DNA of 64,000 nt. Origin: Bacteroidales bacterium (GTDB lineage: Bacteria > Bacteroidota > Bacteroidia > Bacteroidales > UBA932). The notes beneath the pieces were generated by a model, which was given only the letters and a program-made list of their open reading frames with translations, was not told the origin of the DNA and did no database searches. A program made the translations under genes and the position numbers. Positions 50,459 through 58,774 of the stretch are shown in pieces (positions within the stretch are counted from its first letter, which is position 1; each line of letters starts with the position of its first letter). The DNA lies in the NCBI GenBank assembly GCA_017428725.1, contig JAFRQH010000031.1, forward strand, positions 62,001 to 126,000. Direction: 5' to 3'.

Positions 50459-51070
50459 TTATTTCTCCTGAAGGTCCTTGTCGTAGGCGCGGTGGGCCCA
50501 GATGATGCATCCGAGCAGGATCAGCGCGAACGGCGGCAGGATCACGAGGTTGTTGGGGATATAACCGGCAGGCAGGACCTGCAGGCCGAACAGGGTGCCG
50601 CTTCCGAGCAGTTCGCGGAAGAAGGCGACGATGATGAGGATCAGGCCGTAGCCGACGCCGTTAGCGAGACCGTCCAGCAGCGAGGGGATGGGCTTGTTGC
50701 CGAGGGCGAAGGCCTCGATGCGTCCCATCACGATGCAGTTGGTGATGATCAGGCCGATGTAGACGGACAGCTGTTTGTCGATGGCGTAGGTGCCTTCGCC
50801 GGCCTTGAGGATCTGGTCCACCAGGATCACCATCATGGCCACGACGACGAGCTGCACGATGATGCGCACACGCATCGGGATGGTGTTGCGGAGCAGCGAG
50901 CAGACCAGGCTGGACAGGCCGGTGACGAGGATCACGGAGATGGCCATCACGAGCGCGCCCTTGAGCTGGACGGTGACGGCCAGCGAGGAACAGATGCCGA
51001 GGATGAGGACGGTGATCGGATTGCCCTTCAGGATCGGATTCAGAATGGTTTCTTTGAGTTTCTTGTCCAT
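50459..51070 (-). CDS. nqrD: Na+-translocating NADH:quinone reductase subunit D
   Basis: 203-residue membrane subunit with six predicted helices. Family blocks are NPITVLILGICSSLAVTVQLKGAL and IITNCIVMGRIEAFAL; the Cys in GICSS and in TNCIV complete the NqrD/E iron site. Starts 2 bases after the nqrC stop, so translation is coupled. Confidence 0.96.
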   Translation of the reverse strand: MDKKLKETILNPILKGNPITVLILGICSSLAVTVQLKGALVMAISVILVTGLSSLVCSLLRNTIPMRVRIIVQLVVVAMMVILVDQILKAGEGTYAIDKQLSVYIGLIITNCIVMGRIEAFALGNKPIPSLLDGLANGVGYGLILIIVAFFRELLGSGTLFGLQVLPAGYIPNNLVILPPFALILLGCIIWAHRAYDKDLQEK

Positions 51071-51072
51071 GT

Positions 51073-51846
51073 TTATTCCTCCTCAGCGTTAGTGGTTTCG
51101 GTAAGGGTGTTCAGGAATGCGCCGAAGCCCAGGTGCTTCTCGTAGGCCTTGAACCAGACATTCAAGGCTTCATCCAGACCCTTGGAGGTCATCGTGGCAC
51201 CGGTGATGGCGTCCACCGCGTTGGTGGCGCCGGTCGCTTCGGCGTTCTTGGACAGGTTGAAGAGCGGCTCGGAGCCGAATTCGACCGTCTTGCCGACGAA
51301 TTTCTCGCGGAACCAGGCTTCGTCCTTGATCTTGGCGCCGAGACCCGGGGTCTCGGACTCGTGGTCGAAGTAGGCGCCCGCGATGGTGTGGCAGTCGGGC
51401 TGGAAGGCGACATAGCCCCAGACCGGGCCCCAGAGGCCGGCGCCGTAGATCGGGATCACGATGACGCCGTTCTTGAAGATATAGACCGGGAGCCTGGCTT
51501 CGCCGCCGTCCTTGATGGCCTTGTTCTGCGGCTTGAGGTTGTCCACCAGCTCGATCCGGTCCTTGCTGACGGAGAGCTCTCCGCTCTTCTTGCCGTCCAG
51601 GCCGATGGTGTAGGCCTCGTCGATGTTGTCGGCATACAGTTGCAGGATGCCGGCGTTCTTGGTGGCGTAGAGTTCGTCCGTGGGCTTGATCTGCGCGGCG
51701 GACATCATCTGGCGGAGGGTCTCCGCCTTGGCGTTTGCACTCTGCGAAGGCTTGAGCTTCATCGCCGTGAAAGCCAGGATCGCAGCCACGACTACGACCA
51801 CCAGGGTGGTGTAGATGACAGTATATGCGTTGCTATTGGTATTCAT
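51073..51846 (-). CDS. nqrC: Na+-translocating NADH:quinone reductase subunit C
   Basis: 257 residues from the ATG complementary to 51844-51846 (MNTNSNAYTVIYTTLVVVVV); a slightly longer frame overlaps nqrB. One N-terminal membrane helix, then a periplasmic FMN-binding domain. DAITGATMTSKGLDEAL contains the threonine that carries covalent FMN (S/TGAT motif). The flavin transferase ApbE needed to attach it is not in this window. Confidence 0.96.
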   Translation of the reverse strand: MNTNSNAYTVIYTTLVVVVVAAILAFTAMKLKPSQSANAKAETLRQMMSAAQIKPTDELYATKNAGILQLYADNIDEAYTIGLDGKKSGELSVSKDRIELVDNLKPQNKAIKDGGEARLPVYIFKNGVIVIPIYGAGLWGPVWGYVAFQPDCHTIAGAYFDHESETPGLGAKIKDEAWFREKFVGKTVEFGSEPLFNLSKNAEATGATNAVDAITGATMTSKGLDEALNVWFKAYEKHLGFGAFLNTLTETTNAEEE

Positions 51847-51850
51847 ACGG

Positions 51851-52963
51851 CTAGGCGGTTTTGAGTTTCTTGGCCTTGCGGGACAGGTGCACACTGACGA
51901 CGCAGTGGTCGATCAGCGGAGCGAAGACGTTGCAGAGCAGGATGGCGAGCATCATGCCCTCGGCGTAGCCCGGGTTGAAGAGGCGCACGGTGATGCAGAG
52001 AGCGCCGATCAGGAAGCCGTAGATCCACTTGCCGGCCTCGGTCTGTGCGGAGGTCACCGGATCGGTCGCCATGAAGACGATACCGAAGGCGAAGCCGCCG
52101 TAGAGGAGCTGCATGTAGCAAGGGATCGTAGAGATGCCGGCGAGGTCGCCGATCCCGCCCACGAACAGGGCGCCGAGCACGCCGGCGCACATGATCTTCC
52201 AGCTGGCGATGCCGGTCCAGAGCAGGATGGCGGCGCCCAGCAGGATGGCGATCACGGAAGTTTCGCCGACCGAGCCGGGGACCGTACCGATGAACAGGTC
52301 CCAGAAGCCGGTCCCGTACTGGGCGGGGCCGTCCAGGGCCAGCGGCGTGGCGCCCGTGAAACCGTCCACGAGCTGCTCGGTGGGTTTGTAGTGGATCCAG
52401 CAGCTGGAGCCCGACATGTAGTTCGGGTAGGAGAAGAAGAGGAATGCACGCGCGAGGATCGCCGGGTTGACGATGTTCATGCCCGTGCCTCCGAAGACTT
52501 CCTTGCCGAAGATGACCGCGAACGCCACGGCGACTGCGAGCATCCACAGGGGGATGTCCACCGGGACGATGAGCGGGATGAAGAAGCCCGAGACGAGGTA
52601 TCCCTCGCTCACTTCCTCGCCGCGGATCTGGCAGGAGGCGAACTCGATGCCCAATCCGACGATGTAGGAGACCAGGTACAGGGGGAGGACCCGCAGGAAG
52701 CCGTACCAGAAGTTGCCGAGGATGTTGAGACGCAGGTCGCCGACCGCCAGGCCGTGCTGGTAGCCGACGTTCCACATCCCGAACAGGGCTGCGGGCGCTG
52801 CGGCGATCACCACGAGGATGAGCAGACGCTTCAGGTCGATGGCATCGCGCACGTGGGAACCCTTGCGGGTGACGGTGCCGGGCACGTGCAGGAACGTCTC
52901 GAAAGCGTCGACCGTGGAGTGCAGCCAGTAGAATTTGCCGCCTTTTTCGAAAATCTTATTCAT
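51851..52963 (-). CDS. nqrB: Na+-translocating NADH:quinone reductase subunit B
   Basis: 370-residue core membrane subunit with about ten helices. VDGFTGATPLALDG carries the covalent-FMN threonine. Blocks such as GGTGMNIVNPAILARAF and FMATDPVTSAQTEAGKWIYG match NqrB/RnfD proteins; the FATDPV-type motif lies by the sodium pathway. Starts 4 bases after the nqrA stop. Confidence 0.97.
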   Translation of the reverse strand: MNKIFEKGGKFYWLHSTVDAFETFLHVPGTVTRKGSHVRDAIDLKRLLILVVIAAAPAALFGMWNVGYQHGLAVGDLRLNILGNFWYGFLRVLPLYLVSYIVGLGIEFASCQIRGEEVSEGYLVSGFFIPLIVPVDIPLWMLAVAVAFAVIFGKEVFGGTGMNIVNPAILARAFLFFSYPNYMSGSSCWIHYKPTEQLVDGFTGATPLALDGPAQYGTGFWDLFIGTVPGSVGETSVIAILLGAAILLWTGIASWKIMCAGVLGALFVGGIGDLAGISTIPCYMQLLYGGFAFGIVFMATDPVTSAQTEAGKWIYGFLIGALCITVRLFNPGYAEGMMLAILLCNVFAPLIDHCVVSVHLSRKAKKLKTA

Positions 52964-52967
52964 ACAC

Positions 52968-54329
52968 TTATGCCATTTCCTTGAGCATCAGGTCGATGCC
53001 CTTCTCGATCATATCCTGGATATTGTTCTTGCTCGGGTCGACGAACTCGCAGGTGGCGAGGTCCTCGGGGAGCACTTCATAGATGCCGAACTGCTCCATC
53101 TTGTCGATCTCGCCGGCCAGGCAGGCCTTGGCGAGGAAGATCGGATAGATGTCCATCGGCAGCACCCGGGCGTAGTACCCGTCGTTCATCAGGAACGCGC
53201 GGGGACCGCCGTGCAGGTTGGTGTCCATCGCGTATTTCTTCTTGGGCATCAGCCAGGAGAAGTAGCTGCGGTCGGCGCTGAACTGGTGCGCGCGGATCGG
53301 ATTGATCCAGCCCAGCAGCTCCTGGTCCGTGCCTTCGCGCACGAGCGTGACCTGGTTGTCGAAGAAGCCGAGATAGCCCTCCGGGCCGACGGGGCGGCCG
53401 CTCAGGATGTCGCCGCTGATGATGCGGACCTGGTCGGCCGGGGTGTTGCCGATAAAGGCGCGGAGCGCCGACATCGGCATCCCGGGGAAGGCCTGGACGT
53501 AGGCAGGGTAGAGCGCCATCGGGCCGGTGACGGCGACCTTGCGGCGCACGTCGTAGCGGCCGGTGGTGAAGAGCTTGCCGATCGCCACGAGCCCGGCCAG
53601 GGAGACGGTCCAGACGGTGTCCCCCTTGCAGATGGGTGCGATATGGCTGATCTGCACGCCGACGTTGCCGGCCGGATGCGGGCCCCGGAAGGTGTGCAGC
53701 TGCGCGCCCTGGAGCGCGGCGAACGGGGAGTTCTCCCGGTTGCCGTCGATGGCCACGTGGACCGCCCCGTCAGTGAGTTTGGCGAGGGCGTCGACGCCGG
53801 CCTGGGCGGCCCGGAGCTCTTCGCCGAAGCAGAAGGCGGGATCCGGTGCGAGGGGCGCGGTGCTGAAAGTGGAGATGAAGATATCGCGCGGCTGCGCGGT
53901 GGGATCGGCGACGACGCCGTACGGGCGCTGGACCAGCCAGGGCCACAGGCCGCTCTGCAGGAGCGCCTGGCGGACCTGTCCGGCATCCAATGCGGCAACG
54001 TCCCTGACGCCGAAGTCGACGCATTGCTGCTGCGCATCGGCCTCGACGAGGACGGCGAGTAGCTTGCGCTTCTCGCCCCTGACGATCTCCCGGACCGTGC
54101 CGCTGACGGGCGAGGTCAGGAGAATGTCAGCGTTCTTCTTGTCCGCCAGGACGGGGGAGCCACAGAGCACGCGGTCTCCTTCCTTGACCAGAAGCCTGGG
54201 GAGGAAACCTTTGAAGTCAGTCGGTTGGACTGCCACGATGCCAGGGGCTACCGTCTTGGAGACACGGAGTGCTGCCTCACCCGCTAACGGGATGTTCAGA
54301 CCCTTTCTCAAAACGAAGTTTGGTGACAT
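52968..54329 (-). CDS. nqrA: Na+-translocating NADH:quinone reductase subunit A
   Basis: 453-residue cytoplasm-facing subunit that contributes to quinone reaction. It starts MSPNFVLRKGLNIPLAGEA, and includes VQPTDFKGFLPRLLVKEGDRV and the biotinyl-like SPVSGTVREIVRGEKR. The presence of NqrA distinguishes the operon from the related Rnf complex. First gene of the six-gene operon; 72 bases separate it from the divergent helicase gene. Confidence 0.97.
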   Translation of the reverse strand: MSPNFVLRKGLNIPLAGEAALRVSKTVAPGIVAVQPTDFKGFLPRLLVKEGDRVLCGSPVLADKKNADILLTSPVSGTVREIVRGEKRKLLAVLVEADAQQQCVDFGVRDVAALDAGQVRQALLQSGLWPWLVQRPYGVVADPTAQPRDIFISTFSTAPLAPDPAFCFGEELRAAQAGVDALAKLTDGAVHVAIDGNRENSPFAALQGAQLHTFRGPHPAGNVGVQISHIAPICKGDTVWTVSLAGLVAIGKLFTTGRYDVRRKVAVTGPMALYPAYVQAFPGMPMSALRAFIGNTPADQVRIISGDILSGRPVGPEGYLGFFDNQVTLVREGTDQELLGWINPIRAHQFSADRSYFSWLMPKKKYAMDTNLHGGPRAFLMNDGYYARVLPMDIYPIFLAKACLAGEIDKMEQFGIYEVLPEDLATCEFVDPSKNNIQDMIEKGIDLMLKEMA

Positions 54330-54401
54330 TGAATATGAGGTTTAATTATTTGCTAAAACGCAACGCGAAGATACCGCTTTTTTTTGTATTTTCGTGCCGC
54401 T

Positions 54402-56888
54402 ATGACGGAGAAAGTGAATACGATCTTGGAAGAGTTGAACGACGAGCAGAAAAAAGCCGTCTGTTGTGTGGAAGGCCCCGTGCTGATCGTAGCCGGGGCG
54501 GGATCGGGCAAGACCCGCGTGCTGACCAGCCGGGTGGCCTATATCCTGGCCCTGCAGGAGGATGCCCGTATCCTGGCCCTGACCTTCACCAAGAAGGCCG
54601 CGGGGGAGATGAAGGAGCGCATCGCGGCGATGGTCGGCGGCCGCAGCGTCCGCCGGGTGGTGATGGGGACGTTCCACGCCGTGTTCGTCCGTTTCCTGCG
54701 CGAATATGCCGCCTCCCTGGGCTATCCGGACAACTTCACCATCTACGACACGTCGGATTCCCAGAGCGCCATCAAGGCCTGTCTCAAGGAGATGGGCCTG
54801 GACGACAAGGTCTACAAGCCCCGGGAGGTGCTCTCCCGGATCTCGATGGCGAAGAACAACCTGATCACCGTCAAATCCTACCAGGCCAACCAGGAGTTGC
54901 AGAAACAGGACTATTTCGCCAAGCGTCCGCGCCTGGGCGAACTGTATGGCCGCTATCAGGAGAAGCTCAAGCAGAGCGGGGTGATGGACTTCGACGACAT
55001 CCTGCTCAATATGAATTACCTGCTGCGGGACAACCCCGAGGCGCTGCAGTCGATCGCCGGCCGCTTCACCCATATCATGGTGGACGAGTACCAGGACACC
55101 AACGCCGCGCAGTACCTGATCCTCAAGAAACTGGCGCAGTTCAGCCGCAACATCTGCGTGGTGGGCGATGACAGCCAGTCCATCTATGCCTTCCGCGGGG
55201 CCCGGATCGAGAACATCCTCAATTTCAAGAAGGATTATCCCGAGTGCCGGCTTTTCCGCCTGGAGCGCAACTACCGCTCCACGCAGGTGATCGTGGATGC
55301 GGCCAATTCGCTGATCGCGCACAACGAGGGGCGCATTCCCAAGGAGTGCTACGCGGTGGGGGAAGACGGCGAGCGGATCCGGCTCCTCAAGGCGTACACG
55401 GAGCAGGAGGAGGCGATCCTGATCGTGTCGGAGATCCTGGACCGGATGCGCACGGCCCGGGCGCAGTACCAGGATTTCGCCATCCTCTACCGGACCAACT
55501 CCCAGTCCCGGGCGCTGGAGGAGCAGCTGCGCCGCCGCAACATCCCCTATATGATCTATTCGGGCAACTCCTTCTTCGACCGGGCGGAGGTCAAGGATAT
55601 GATGGCCTACTTCAAGCTCGCCGTGAATCCGCGGGACGACGAATCCTTCCGCCGGTCGGTCAACAAGCCGGCGCGCGGCATCGGCGACAAGGCCCTCCAG
55701 GCCGTCGAGGCGGTGGCCCGCCAGCAGGGCGTGCCCTTGCTGCAGGCCGCGCACGAAGTCCCCAAGGTGCAGGGTTTCTGCGAATTGATGGACAAGCTTC
55801 ACGCGCTGGTCCCGACCACGGACGCCCACGAGCTGGCGCTCCGGATCGCGGAGCTCAGCGGCCTGTACGCCTTCTACAAGGCGGACACGTCCATCGAGGG
55901 GCTGTCCCGGCTCGCCAACCTGGACGAGCTGCTCAACTCCGTGGCGCAGTTCGTCGAGGAGCGTGAGGAGGAGGCGGAGGACTATCTCGCGGAGAATGCG
56001 CCGGAGGAGCATCCCGTCTACACGCTCGACGATTACCTGGAGAATGTCTCCCTGCTGAGCAATGTCGACGTGGTCGAGAATGGGGAGGGGGACACCAACA
56101 ACAAGGTGGCCCTGATGACCGTCCATTCGTCCAAGGGCCTGGAATTCCCGTACGTCTTCGTGGCCGGTCTGGAGGAGAACCTCTTCCCGGGCGTGTCGAT
56201 GCTGTCGGCGCGCACGGAGGTGGAGGAGGAGCGCCGGCTCTTCTATGTGGCCGTCACGCGCGCCAAGAAGGCCGTCGCGCTGGCCTATGCCGGGACGCGC
56301 ATGCGCAACGGCAAGCACGAATCCAATCCGCCCTCGCGTTTCCTCAAGGAGATCGATCCGCGCTATATCGAGAATCCGCTAGATGCGGCGGATTTCGACA
56401 ACACCGGTGTCACGCACGAATGGGGTGGCTTCGGCTCCCGCTTCACCGGCGGGCGTCTGGACCGGTTCAGGACCGGGGCTGGGACTGGCGGCGTTTCTTC
56501 CGGGAGCCGCGTTGCCCCCGGCCGCTCCGGATCCGCCCGCGGAGCAGCCGGATTGCCTCCGGATAGGTTCGGACTTCGTCCTCATCCCTCCCAAGCTGGC
56601 GCTTGGGCCCCTCCCGTTCACGAGGCCACGGGCGGCCACGCCTCCCGGAGGCAATCCGCTGCTCCTGTCCCGGGCGGTATCCGTACGGTGCTGAACGATG
56701 CGGACTTTGTTGGGGTGCCGATGACGGAATTGTCTGTGAATCAGCGGATAGAACACAACCGTTTCGGCCCTGGGACCATCCTCGAACTGAGCGGCCGGGC
56801 CCCGGAGATGAAGGCCCGGATCCGTTTCGACGCCCATGGCGAGAAACTCCTGCTCCTCAAGTACGCCAAGCTCCGCCCGCTGAAATAG
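54402..56888 (+). CDS. pcrA: PcrA/UvrD-type superfamily 1 DNA helicase, with an in-frame palindromic insertion in its linker
   Basis: 3'-5' helicase for repair and replication restart, 828 residues from the ATG at 54402. Motifs: Q-motif LNDEQKKAVCC, Walker A AGAGSGKTRVL, Ia LALTFTKKAAGEM, Walker B VDEYQDTN, III GDDSQSIYAFRGA, IV RLERNYRST, V TVHSSKGLEFPYVF and VI FYVAVTRAKK. The C-terminal tail ends in a small beta-barrel (IEHNRFGPGTILEL). Between them, residues about 695-765 are Gly/Arg/Pro/Ser-rich and come from a 156-base palindromic element (56528-56683). The flexible tail linker tolerates it. The RAYT-like transposase lies next downstream. Confidence 0.96.
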   Translation: MTEKVNTILEELNDEQKKAVCCVEGPVLIVAGAGSGKTRVLTSRVAYILALQEDARILALTFTKKAAGEMKERIAAMVGGRSVRRVVMGTFHAVFVRFLREYAASLGYPDNFTIYDTSDSQSAIKACLKEMGLDDKVYKPREVLSRISMAKNNLITVKSYQANQELQKQDYFAKRPRLGELYGRYQEKLKQSGVMDFDDILLNMNYLLRDNPEALQSIAGRFTHIMVDEYQDTNAAQYLILKKLAQFSRNICVVGDDSQSIYAFRGARIENILNFKKDYPECRLFRLERNYRSTQVIVDAANSLIAHNEGRIPKECYAVGEDGERIRLLKAYTEQEEAILIVSEILDRMRTARAQYQDFAILYRTNSQSRALEEQLRRRNIPYMIYSGNSFFDRAEVKDMMAYFKLAVNPRDDESFRRSVNKPARGIGDKALQAVEAVARQQGVPLLQAAHEVPKVQGFCELMDKLHALVPTTDAHELALRIAELSGLYAFYKADTSIEGLSRLANLDELLNSVAQFVEEREEEAEDYLAENAPEEHPVYTLDDYLENVSLLSNVDVVENGEGDTNNKVALMTVHSSKGLEFPYVFVAGLEENLFPGVSMLSARTEVEEERRLFYVAVTRAKKAVALAYAGTRMRNGKHESNPPSRFLKEIDPRYIENPLDAADFDNTGVTHEWGGFGSRFTGGRLDRFRTGAGTGGVSSGSRVAPGRSGSARGAAGLPPDRFGLRPHPSQAGAWAPPVHEATGGHASRRQSAAPVPGGIRTVLNDADFVGVPMTELSVNQRIEHNRFGPGTILELSGRAPEMKARIRFDAHGEKLLLLKYAKLRPLK
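56528..56683. repeat. In-frame palindromic element within pcrA
   Basis: Nested inverted repeat. Inner arms are GGAGCAGCCGGATTGCCTCC at 56541-56560 (continuing GG to 56562) and its near-perfect complement at 56645-56665, with one extra base on the left. Outer arms CGGATCCGCCCG and CGGGCGGTATCCG extend the match to about 35 bases per arm. The centre holds a separate perfect hairpin, CCCAAGC-TGGC-GCTTGGG (56590-56607). 156 bases is 52 codons and free of stops in the gene's frame and in at least one frame on each strand besides. It shares CCACGGGCG[G/A]CCACG (56626-56640) with the insertion in recG. Confidence 0.7.
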
Positions 56889-56898
56889 GAACACCCTT

Positions 56899-57032
56899 TC
56901 CGTCCCGCAATTCCTGTTACTTTCGGGATAACCCCCGCTAAATGGAAAGGGTTGTCCCGTAATTAAGTTTGTTTTCGGGACAACCCCTGGCCAATCACCT
57001 CCGTTGTCCCGGAAAACCTGGTTATTCCGGGA
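56899..57032. repeat. Three palindromes repeated at a 52-base period
   Basis: TCCCG starts at 56903, 56955 and 57007, exactly 52 bases apart. Copy 2 is a perfect 11-bp hairpin, GGGTTGTCCCG (56949-56959) with CGGGACAACCC (56976-56986). Copy 1 has GTCCCG/CGGGAT and is enclosed by CCCTTTCC...GGAAAGGG (56894-56901, 56944-56951). Copy 3 has TCCCGG/CCGGGA. Units 1 and 2 match at about 30 of 52 positions; unit 3 diverges after its hairpin. The array fills the gap between pcrA and the RAYT-like gene. It is too short, and has no spacers, to be CRISPR. Confidence 0.75.
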
Positions 57033-57049
57033 TGAGGAAAACAAAGAAA

Positions 57050-57064
57050 CGTCACTTTGTGACG
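57050..57064. repeat. Perfect 15-base palindrome before the transposase start
   Basis: CGTCACTTTGTGACG, 6-bp arms with a 3-base centre, 70 bases before the chosen start codon. Could be a repressor site or another transposase-recognised hairpin. Confidence 0.4.
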
Positions 57065-57133
57065 AAACCCTGTATTTGGGGACGAAATTCCTTGTGTAAT
57101 TCTCTCCAAAGGAATATCTTGCCCCAAAAAACT

Positions 57134-57835
57134 ATGGAAGACAAAGCTCATTTTTATCACTGTGCGACCAAAGGATTCGCGCATAGCATTCTGTTTGCAG
57201 ATATACGGGAATTCATAGCAGGGATGAACAGGATTGGAATCTGCATCGCAAGGGGACGGGGTGAATTCCCGGTCATCCTGATAGCCTTTTGCCTGATGGA
57301 TAACCACATTCACGTGATCTTGTATGGCCGCCGCTGTGACTGCCTGAAGTGGATGGCTCTGTATCATCGGCTTACGATGATTTGGCAGCGGAAACACAGA
57401 CAGTCAGATCCGGTGGATGAGGAGTGGGACTATGATGCCTGGTTGATCCGGGATGAGGAGGATCTGAAAAAAAAGATCGCCTACGTTTTCCGCAACCCGA
57501 CGGTAGCCGGTATGCCTTTTCTCCCCCTTGGTTATCGATGGAGTTCTGCCGGTCTGGCTTTTTCCGATCCGACCGAAAGCCTCGCGAACGGAACGCCGGT
57601 CGGCGGGTTGTCCATCTACGAATCGCGCAGGCGCTTCGACAGTCGGGTCATCCTGCCAGAGGACTGGATCCTGCTCCCGTCAGGCCTCATCTGGCCAGGT
57701 TCCTACATGGACTACAAGCGGGTTGAAAGACTGTTCGGACATCCTTGGAATTTCTTATATTATCTGAATCAACGGGTGGAGGCGGATGTCAATCTGGAGA
57801 TTGATGCAAGGCAGGGTCTCCCTGCCGGACTATGA
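57134..57835 (+). CDS. RAYT-like (REP-associated) HUH/Y1 transposase
   Basis: 233 residues from the ATG at 57134 (MEDKAHFYHCATKGFAHSIL); an ATG at 57032 is possible but would read out of the palindrome array. The HUH motif is in LMDNHIHVILYG (His58, His60) and the candidate catalytic tyrosine is Tyr117 in KKIAYVFRNPTVAG. This is followed by LGYRWSSAG, typical of RAYT proteins, which nick single-stranded DNA at REP palindromes. The frame ends at 57835. The missing C-terminal part appears in the +1 frame (57786-58058), so the gene is either frameshifted or expressed as two overlapping pieces. Codon use is less GC-rich than its neighbours, consistent with acquired DNA. Confidence 0.82.
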   Translation: MEDKAHFYHCATKGFAHSILFADIREFIAGMNRIGICIARGRGEFPVILIAFCLMDNHIHVILYGRRCDCLKWMALYHRLTMIWQRKHRQSDPVDEEWDYDAWLIRDEEDLKKKIAYVFRNPTVAGMPFLPLGYRWSSAGLAFSDPTESLANGTPVGGLSIYESRRRFDSRVILPEDWILLPSGLIWPGSYMDYKRVERLFGHPWNFLYYLNQRVEADVNLEIDARQGLPAGL

Positions 57836-58058
57836 CATTCTCAGGATTGCCCAGACCATAGCTTTGGAGCGGTTTGCCTCCCGGGACTTGTATTCTTTGG
57901 ATATTCCTTCGAGAGTGAGGCTCTGCGCGGACCTCAAGAAAAAAACCGGGGCCAGCCGAAAACAACTGGCCCGGATCTTACATCTGCAAGTGGATGACTT
58001 GGAAGAACTGTTCGGGAGGGAGGGCTACTCGAAGAGCAGCTTCTCGATGAAGACCTGA
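57786..58058 (+). CDS. C-terminal helix-turn-helix part of the RAYT-like transposase, +1 frame
   Basis: Up to 90 residues overlapping the end of the transposase frame. LPDYDILRIAQTIALERF onward continues the expected RAYT tail, and GASRKQLARILHLQVDDLEELF is a helix-turn-helix of the kind ending RAYT-like transposases. The frames overlap at a perfect hairpin GGCAGGG-TCT-CCCTGCC (57810-57826), so joining the two needs a +1 shift there. It ends inside the tail of the convergent thioesterase gene (34-base overlap). A mutation, an assembly error and programmed frameshifting cannot be told apart here. Confidence 0.6.
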   Translation: MSIWRLMQGRVSLPDYDILRIAQTIALERFASRDLYSLDIPSRVRLCADLKKKTGASRKQLARILHLQVDDLEELFGREGYSKSSFSMKT

Positions 58059-58774
58059 TGGTCGCCGACCCGGCCCTCGACGATGTGGGCGCCGTCGGGA
58101 TCCATCGTATGGAACAGCTCTACCGTCTCGCCGGGGCGAGCCTCCTTGTTGAAATTGATGGTCAGCTCCTTAAGAGTTTTCTCATAAACAAGTTCTTCAG
58201 GAAGGGCGTCCATCGCCCACGCGGTGTACTTGACATTGTTGGCGTGCTGGTTGTAGTCCACGTCGGAGAAGTGGACGCGGTGCGCACCGATGCGCTCCAG
58301 CTCCGTTCCGCGGGGGACCGTCACCTTGACGGCCGGTTCTTCGATGGCGTGGTCCGTGCTCTGGGGATCCGTCGACACGATCCCGGCCAGGAAATCGTTG
58401 CGGACGACGCGCCGCTCGGTCATGTTCATCACGACCCAGGAGCTGGTGGAGCGTACGCTGACCTCGCCGTCGGCCCCCAGCAACAGGTAGTCACGCAGGA
58501 AGAAAAGTCCCAGGGGGCCCTTGTGCCAGGTCATGATCTTGACCGGCTCCTTGTGCTGCACGGGCCGCTCGAAGCGGACGTGCTGGCGGGCGAGTACCCA
58601 GGCGCAGTCGAAGGCTTTCAGCTCCACATCGCCGAACTTCAGCTGGTCCGCACCCTGGACGGCGATGTTCTGCGCCAGGTCCAGGAAGGCGGTGGGCCGG
58701 AGCCGGGCGTGCGGATCGGTCATATAGCAAGGGACGCGCAGGTCCCGGGAAGTCTTATCGCTCAGGTTGATCAT
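58025..58774 (-). CDS. Acyl-ACP thioesterase
   Basis: Releases fatty acids from acyl carrier protein. 249 residues with two hotdog folds: the first about 1-130 (FLDLAQNIAVQGADQL, SSWVVMNMTERRVV) and the second about 150-249 (VHFSDVDYNQHANNVKYTAWAMDAL). The catalytic Asn/His in DYNQHANN is intact. The C-terminus is complete although the transposase tail runs into it from the other strand. It starts 20 bases inside the Nif3 gene, so the two are co-translated. Confidence 0.92.
   Translation of the reverse strand: MINLSDKTSRDLRVPCYMTDPHARLRPTAFLDLAQNIAVQGADQLKFGDVELKAFDCAWVLARQHVRFERPVQHKEPVKIMTWHKGPLGLFFLRDYLLLGADGEVSVRSTSSWVVMNMTERRVVRNDFLAGIVSTDPQSTDHAIEEPAVKVTVPRGTELERIGAHRVHFSDVDYNQHANNVKYTAWAMDALPEELVYEKTLKELTINFNKEARPGETVELFHTMDPDGAHIVEGRVGDHQVFIEKLLFE

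Noticed and set aside
48545..54329. Rnf complex
   Set aside because: An NqrA subunit and NqrF ferredoxin-FAD-NADH layout are present, and RnfB/RnfC are absent.
56899..57032. CRISPR array
   Set aside because: Only two and a half units, with no unique spacers between repeats and no cas genes nearby.
56969..57133. Earlier start for the transposase inside the palindrome array
   Set aside because: It would translate the hairpins and gives no family-like sequence; the HUH domain begins at MEDKAHFYHC.
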